From: Clostridiaceae bacterium
GTDB taxonomy: Bacteria > Bacillota > Clostridia > Lachnospirales > Lachnospiraceae
Direction: 5' to 3'
Assembly (NCBI GenBank): GCA_910575795.1
Contig: CAJTGE010000010.1
Location: 1-64,000, forward strand
Length of the DNA: 64,000 nucleotides
The translations under genes and the position numbers were made by a program. Every line of letters starts with the position of its first letter. Positions within the stretch are counted from its first letter, which is position 1. Positions 59,003 through 64,000 of the stretch are shown here, one piece after another. The notes beneath the pieces are model-generated. The model worked only from the letters and a program-made list of their open reading frames with translations, was not told the DNA's origin and ran no database searches.

Positions 59003-61654
59003 ATGTATGAGCAAAAGACCATTGAAGAGATCGTCAGGCAGATGGATACGGACGAGAGGACAGGCTTAAGCGGGGAGGAGGCGAAACGGCGGCTGGAACA
59101 CTACGGGCCCAACTGTCTGAAGGAGGAGAAAAAGCGGACGCTTGTATCCAGGCTGGCCGCGCAGCTTTGCGATTCCCTCATTTTCGTCCTGTTTGCCGCA
59201 GCCGGGATTTCCATCATGCTGCGGGAATACAGCGATGCGGCGATTATACTGGCCGTGGTCGCGATGAATGCCGTGGTGGGCGTGATCCAGGAGGGAAAGG
59301 CGGAGGCGGCGCTGGAATCGCTGAAAAGCCTTACGAGCCCGACGGCGGCGGTGGTGAGGGACGGGAGGGAGCAGGAGATTTCCGCGCAGGAGCTTGTTCC
59401 CGGCGATGTGGTCATCCTCGCCGCAGGGTGTCAGGTCCCGGCAGATGTAAGGCTGACACAGACCGTGAATACCAGGATGGAGGAATCGGCTCTCACCGGG
59501 GAGTCGGTTCCGGTGAGTAAGAGCAGCGCGTTTCTGGCCGGCCGGGAGCTTCCGGCAGGGGATCGGAAAAATATGGCGTTTATGACCTCCTACGTCGCGT
59601 CCGGGCGCGCGCGCGGTATCGTGACGGCCACAGGCATGGACACAGAGATCGGCCGCATCGCGGCCCTGATCCATGAAGCGCCGCAGGAGGAAACGCCGCT
59701 CCAGAGGCGGCTTTCGGATCTGGGGCGTATCTTAAGCGTAAGCGCAGTCCTTCTGTGCGCGCTTCTGTTCGTGATGGCCGTGTTCCAGAAGCGCGATGTG
59801 CTGGAAATGCTGATCACGGCCATTTCCCTGGCCGTGGCGGCCGTGCCGGAAGGGCTCCCGGCTGTAGTCACGATCGTGCTGGCGCTCAGCGTGACGCGGA
59901 TGGTGAAGGCCGGGACCATTGTGAGGCGCCTTCCTTCCGTGGAAACGCTGGGCGCAGTGAGCGTGGTGTGCTCGGATAAGACAGGGACGCTGACGAAAAA
60001 TGAGATGTCGGTCACGGCCTGCTATTTTGACGGGAAAATTCAGGAGCCGGCGGCCGGCGGAGGGGAGACGAAACGCAGGCTTATGGAAGCATTCTGTCTC
60101 TGCAACGACGCCACGCGGGAGACGGGAGAGCCCACCGAGTCGGCTCTCTTAAGGCTGGCCATTGAAAACGGCCTCGACCCGGAGCGCTTAAACAGGGAAA
60201 AGCCGCGCCAGGCCGAGGTTCCCTTTGACTCAGAGAGAAAGCGGATGACGACGTTTCACCGGGATCGGAAGCAGGCGGTGTCCTACACCAAGGGAGCGCC
60301 GGACGTGGTGTTAAAGCGCTGCAGCCATGTGATGAAAAACGGGCAGATCCAGACACTGGACGGGGCGGAGCGCAAACGGATTGAGGAGGCTTTTCGCGAG
60401 CTGTCCGATCAGGCCCTGCGCGTGCTGGCCGCAGCCATGACGGAAGGGGGAAGCCGCCCGTCGGATTACCATATGACATTCCTGGGACTGGCAGGCATGA
60501 TGGATCCGCCAAGACCCGAAGCCAGACAGGCCGTGGAGGTTTTTAAGCGCGCGCGCGTCCGCACAGTCATGATCACCGGGGACTACGTGGCCACGGCCCT
60601 GGCCGTCGCCAGGAAGCTCGGCATCGCGCAGGGCGAGGATGAGTGCATGACCGGATATGAACTGGAGCGCCTCGACGACGGGGAGCTCGCAAAGCGGATC
60701 CGGCGCACGTCCGTATTTGCCCGGGTATCGCCGGATCACAAGGTGCGGATTGTAAAAGCCTTAAAAGCGGACGGCAATATCACAGCCATGACCGGGGACG
60801 GCGTAAACGACGCGCCCTCCTTAAAATGCGCGGATATCGGGATTGCGATGGGGAAAACAGGCACGGATGTGGCCAGGCAGGCTTCGGACATGATCCTCAC
60901 GGACGATAATTTTGCCACGATCGAGCGGGCCATTGAGGAGGGCAGGGGGATCTACGAAAATATCAAAAAATCCGTGATTTTCCTCCTGTCCTCGAACTTC
61001 GGGGAGATCGCCACCATGTTTGCGGCCGTGGCGGCCGGCCTGTCCTCCCCGCTGAAATCGAGCCATATCCTGTGGGTCAACTTAATCACCGACTCCCTGC
61101 CGGCCCTGGCGCTCGGCGTGGACAAAAACGACGGCGCGCAGATGATGGCGCGCCCGCCGAGAAAGGCGGACGAATCGCTTTTCGCGCGCGGCGGATGGTT
61201 TTACACCATCTTTTACGGCTTCCTGATCGCGGCGTTAAGCCTTACGGCCTTCTTTTATATTCCCTGGGAAATGGCCACGGAGGCCGGCCGCGGGCTGACC
61301 TTTAAGGAGCTCTCCGCCATCCTGGCAGAAGAGGGGGTTCTGACGCGCGCCCAGACCTATGCCTTTACCGTCCTGGGGCTCTCGGAGCTGTTCCATGCAG
61401 TGGGCATGCGCAATGTGGACTGCTCCGTATTCTCAGCCGGTTTTGGATCCAACCGGCTGATGGCGGCCTCGTTTTTGATTGGTTTGTGCCTGCAGGCTGC
61501 TGTGACGGAGATCCCGTTTCTGGTGAGTGCCTTTGGGTGTACGCCGCTTTCACTGTGGGAATGGTGCATGCTGTTCTTGATGTCGTCGGTTCCTCTTTGG
61601 GCGCATGAGATTTTGGCGGGGGTGAAGAGGGCGGCGAGGGCTTTCAGGGGGTGA
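59003..61654 (+). CDS. P2A-type cation ATPase (Ca2+-pump family)
   Basis: 883 residues from ATG 59003. The N-terminal cation-ATPase domain includes GLSGEEAKRRLEHYGPNCL; then VPGDVVILAAGCQVPADVRL, the MESALTGESVPVSK loop, the PEGLP motif of SERCA/PMCA-type pumps (AVAAVPEGLPAVVTIVLALS), DKTGTLTKNEMSVTACYF, KGAPDVVLKRC, and MTGDGVNDAPSLKCADIGIA. The C-terminal cation-ATPase domain is complete with LWVNLITDSLPALALGV. Exports Ca2+ most likely; Mn2+ is possible. There is no metal-binding N-terminal extension. Confidence 0.92.
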   Translation: MYEQKTIEEIVRQMDTDERTGLSGEEAKRRLEHYGPNCLKEEKKRTLVSRLAAQLCDSLIFVLFAAAGISIMLREYSDAAIILAVVAMNAVVGVIQEGKAEAALESLKSLTSPTAAVVRDGREQEISAQELVPGDVVILAAGCQVPADVRLTQTVNTRMEESALTGESVPVSKSSAFLAGRELPAGDRKNMAFMTSYVASGRARGIVTATGMDTEIGRIAALIHEAPQEETPLQRRLSDLGRILSVSAVLLCALLFVMAVFQKRDVLEMLITAISLAVAAVPEGLPAVVTIVLALSVTRMVKAGTIVRRLPSVETLGAVSVVCSDKTGTLTKNEMSVTACYFDGKIQEPAAGGGETKRRLMEAFCLCNDATRETGEPTESALLRLAIENGLDPERLNREKPRQAEVPFDSERKRMTTFHRDRKQAVSYTKGAPDVVLKRCSHVMKNGQIQTLDGAERKRIEEAFRELSDQALRVLAAAMTEGGSRPSDYHMTFLGLAGMMDPPRPEARQAVEVFKRARVRTVMITGDYVATALAVARKLGIAQGEDECMTGYELERLDDGELAKRIRRTSVFARVSPDHKVRIVKALKADGNITAMTGDGVNDAPSLKCADIGIAMGKTGTDVARQASDMILTDDNFATIERAIEEGRGIYENIKKSVIFLLSSNFGEIATMFAAVAAGLSSPLKSSHILWVNLITDSLPALALGVDKNDGAQMMARPPRKADESLFARGGWFYTIFYGFLIAALSLTAFFYIPWEMATEAGRGLTFKELSAILAEEGVLTRAQTYAFTVLGLSELFHAVGMRNVDCSVFSAGFGSNRLMAASFLIGLCLQAAVTEIPFLVSAFGCTPLSLWEWCMLFLMSSVPLWAHEILAGVKRAARAFRG

Positions 61655-61810
61655 AATGTCCGGGGGCTGGCCGGGGTGGATTGCGGGAGGGCCGCCGGGA
61701 ACGGGCTGCGCGGATGGCCGGCGGACAGGGCAGAATAAGGCAATTTTCTGTCAGAGAAGCAGCCGTAATGAGATGTGGGCTGCTGCGGTAATCTTTATTT
61801 TATGGGATAT

Positions 61811-62446
61811 TTACAGCAATTTAAAAAAGGCCAGCGCGATGAGCAGGAGTCCGCAGAGCCACGACAGATCCAGGGAGCTCCGGCTGGCCAGGCGTTTTCC
61901 CAGGCAGCTTCCAAGAAGGACGGAAGCGGTGTTAAGGCCGAGTGAGAGGAGGGTAATCAGCGGGAGGGAGAAGGCCGTCATACCGGCTCCGAAGCCGGCG
62001 GCTGCGCTGTCCAGGGACAGGGAGAGCCCTAAAAAAAACGCCTCGGAGGGAGAAAGGACGGAGATATCCTCTTCGTTGGCCGCCGCCGGATCGGCGTAGA
62101 CGGTCAGGATAAAATGGAACTGGGAAACGGAAAATTTAAGCCTCTTTTCCGGCAGGGGAAAACGCCGGATCAGGGACTTTAAAGCGCCGTCGAACAGCTT
62201 TACAAAGCCAATCAAAAACAGAATCAGGAAGCAGAAAAGCTCCGTAAGCCTTTGCGGGACAATATGCCCCACGCCGCTTCCAAGAAGCAGCGACAGAATG
62301 AGGACAGCCGTGGAAAGGCCCGATAAGACCGCCACAGAAGCGGCCGGTATACGGACCCGCTCAGCGCCGTATACAAAGCTGGCCGCAAACGAGTCAAGGC
62401 AGAGAGCGGTAACCAGCATAATAAGCTGCGGTATAAGGGAATGCAT
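61811..62446 (-). CDS. ytaF: YtaF-like sporulation membrane protein (MntP superfamily)
   Basis: 211 residues with six membrane helices in the MntP-type arrangement, MLVTALCLDSFAASFVYGAE with the conserved D-S-F-A pattern repeated in the second half as GLSLSLDSAAAGFGAG. A 50-residue hydrophilic loop lies between the halves. YtaF is known from Bacillus sporulation genes and the superfamily exports cations. It faces the P-ATPase. Confidence 0.82.
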   Translation of the reverse strand: MHSLIPQLIMLVTALCLDSFAASFVYGAERVRIPAASVAVLSGLSTAVLILSLLLGSGVGHIVPQRLTELFCFLILFLIGFVKLFDGALKSLIRRFPLPEKRLKFSVSQFHFILTVYADPAAANEEDISVLSPSEAFFLGLSLSLDSAAAGFGAGMTAFSLPLITLLSLGLNTASVLLGSCLGKRLASRSSLDLSWLCGLLLIALAFFKLL

Positions 62447-62727
62447 AAAAACGATACCCCGCGAACAGAACGTCTTACTCTATTCTATTCACACCAGGAA
62501 AACGAGTGACGCATTTGCGCCCCCCGGCCAGCCGTCACGGGCGGCCCTGACAACATTTAACAGAACAGGGATTTTCAACAAATCATCAAAATGCGGTTGT
62601 CCTTTACAGGAAAACCATCTATAATAGACAAAAAGGCTGTATGAGGCTGCCACATAAGGCGGCGGGGCCGCGCGCCGCGGCCTTTGCAAACCTTATAGCT
62701 GATTACATACGACAAAGGGGTATTGAC

Positions 62728-64000
62728 ATGGAAGAGAAGAAAAACAAAGATGGCATTGGAAAAAAGATCCTCAAAGGCTTCCTCACATTTTTCCGTGCGA
62801 TCGGAACCATTTTCCTCGTAATGTTCAAGACACTGTTCATCCTCTGCGTTCTGGCGCTTCTGGCTCTTGTCGGCATCGGGTTTTACAAGGTCTATCCGAT
62901 GTACAAGGACTATAAGTCCCAGGTGGCGGGCGTGGTGGAAAACAGCACTTTGGATACCTTCCGTCTGCAGGAGGCCAGCTTTATCTATGACGCGAACGGG
63001 GAGATCCTGGCAAAGCTGACCGGCGATGAGGATTCCAGCTATCTGCCATACGAGGAGATTCCGGAGCATGCGGTCAACGCGTTTGTCGCGATTGAGGACA
63101 GGACCTTCTGGGAAAATGCGGGGATTGACTTAAAGGGCATTTTCCGCGTGGCCATCAATTATTTCCGGACAGAGGGCGAGGAAAAGCACGGGGCAAGCAC
63201 GATCACGCAGCAGCTTGCGAGAAACCGTTTCCTGACAAGGGAGGTTTCGATTGAGAGAAAGGCGAAGGAGATGCTGATTGCCCTTGATCTGACAAAGAAA
63301 TACACAAAAGAGCAGATCATGGAGTTTTATGTGAATGATATCAGCTTTGCCAATACATACTACGGGCTTCAGTCAGCCGCGCAGGGATATTTCGGAAAGG
63401 ACGCAAAGGACTTAAGCCTAAGCCAGATTGCGTATCTTTGCGCAATCCCGAATTCTCCGACCTACTATAACCCGTACAATCACCCGGAGAACGCGATTAA
63501 GCGGCGCGATAAGATTTTGCAGGACATGGAGTCTATGGGCTTTATCACAGACGAGGAGTACCGGCAGGCGGTCAATGAGACGATCGAGGTGCAGAGGCAG
63601 AAGGTTCCGATGCGCAATTATGAGACGACCTATGCGGTGGACTGCGCGATCCGTTTCCTGATGCGCCGGGACAATTTTAAGTTCAAATACGGCTTCCGCG
63701 ATGAGGCGGAATACAAGGCATACCGGGATAAGTATGAGGAGGTGTACAGCCAGGAGCGGGATGCGCTCTACACGGGCGGTTACCAGATTTATACCTCCCT
63801 GGAGCCGGAAAAGCAGCAGATTCTTCAGGAGGCCGTGGATCAGGTGCTGACCTTTGACGAGAGCGTGGCGGAGAACGGGATTTATCAGCTTCAGGGCGCA
63901 GCCACGGTCGTTGACAACAGCACGAACCGCGTGGTGGCCATCGTGGGCGGCCGCAGCCAGGAGACGGAGACGTACACCTTAAACCGCGCCTTCCAGAGCT
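62728..64000 (+). CDS. Class A penicillin-binding protein, 5' part
   Basis: Starts at ATG 62728 (AAAGGGG 7 bases upstream) and is open to the end of the window, so the C-terminus is missing. A short basic cytoplasmic part, a membrane helix (residues about 27-53) and a GT51 transglycosylase domain follow: AIEDRTFWENAGIDLKGI with the catalytic Glu, HGASTITQQLARNRFLTREV, RKAKEMLIALDLTKKYTKEQ, and FANTYYGLQSAAQGYFGKDA. The start of the penicillin-binding region begins beyond residue 330 and the transpeptidase Ser would lie outside. It polymerises and crosslinks peptidoglycan at the membrane. Confidence 0.9.
   Translation, partial: MEEKKNKDGIGKKILKGFLTFFRAIGTIFLVMFKTLFILCVLALLALVGIGFYKVYPMYKDYKSQVAGVVENSTLDTFRLQEASFIYDANGEILAKLTGDEDSSYLPYEEIPEHAVNAFVAIEDRTFWENAGIDLKGIFRVAINYFRTEGEEKHGASTITQQLARNRFLTREVSIERKAKEMLIALDLTKKYTKEQIMEFYVNDISFANTYYGLQSAAQGYFGKDAKDLSLSQIAYLCAIPNSPTYYNPYNHPENAIKRRDKILQDMESMGFITDEEYRQAVNETIEVQRQKVPMRNYETTYAVDCAIRFLMRRDNFKFKYGFRDEAEYKAYRDKYEEVYSQERDALYTGGYQIYTSLEPEKQQILQEAVDQVLTFDESVAENGIYQLQGAATVVDNSTNRVVAIVGGRSQETETYTLNRAFQS

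Overview
The window looks like a chromosomal segment of a Lachnospiraceae-type anaerobe (Clostridia). The evidence is strong AGGAGG ribosome binding sites, a GC-rich core with AT-rich inserts, sensory and group-B-type [FeFe]-hydrogenases, an EFR1-type ferrodoxin, LoaP-type NusG paralogs heading a polysaccharide locus, a YtaF-like sporulation membrane protein and a GH25/choline-binding-repeat lysozyme. No rRNA, CRISPR array, complete insertion sequence or replication origin was seen. Species cannot be named from the sequence alone.

Layout. 0.1-6.1 kb (AT-rich accessory region): a two-gene minus-strand operon of a P-loop/dCMP-deaminase fusion (the AvcD/DcdV anti-phage type) and a dCTP-deaminase/dUTPase-fold protein; then a decayed tyrosine integrase, a PIN-toxin remnant with an intact small partner gene, a dispersed repeat and an Rpn-type nuclease. 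6.2-26.2 kb: one long plus-strand capsule/exopolysaccharide locus. It starts with two LoaP-like antiterminators, continues through an initiating sugar-phosphate transferase, glycosyltransferases, a UDP-HexNAc dehydrogenase and 4-epimerase pair, an AsnB-type amidotransferase, flippase and polymerase, and ends with SGNH protein - FkbH - acyl carrier protein - VOC protein - MBOAT. I read this last block as a machine that loads a three-carbon acyl unit on an ACP and transfers it to the polysaccharide. A (G)8 tract and a (G)9 tract lie inside coding regions of this locus, and fkbH carries an apparent one-base deletion near its start.

26.4-32.6 kb: small redox, acetyltransferase, EamA, zinc-ribbon and export proteins, then an AT-rich patch with a rifampin ADP-ribosyltransferase (arr) and a 55-residue membrane protein. 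That patch lies between two oppositely oriented copies of a palindromic element whose stem arms differ in sequence but stay self-complementary. 32.9-38.6 kb: copper module (CsoR-type operator/promoter, copA with a fused C-terminal chaperone domain, csoR), a two-gene chromate-type transporter, and a divergent lysR gene ruined by a frameshift and a 168-bp MITE. 38.7-45.8 kb: tRNA-Pro, tRNA-Glu and tRNA-Thr, an SseB-domain protein, a hydrogen-sensing cluster (2Fe-2S protein, HydS-like sensory hydrogenase, SpoIIE-type phosphatase, monomeric [FeFe]-hydrogenase) and a second identical tRNA-Glu.

46-64 kb: hybrid histidine kinase with an orphan solute-binding lipoprotein and LysR regulator, DUF1858 protein, EFR1 ferrodoxin, SDR oxidoreductase, a chemoreceptor with an apparently extracytoplasmic zinc-binding (CZB-like) domain, TVP38-type membrane protein, GH25 lysozyme, Ca2+-type P-ATPase, YtaF-like protein, and the 5' part of a class A penicillin-binding protein that runs off the end.
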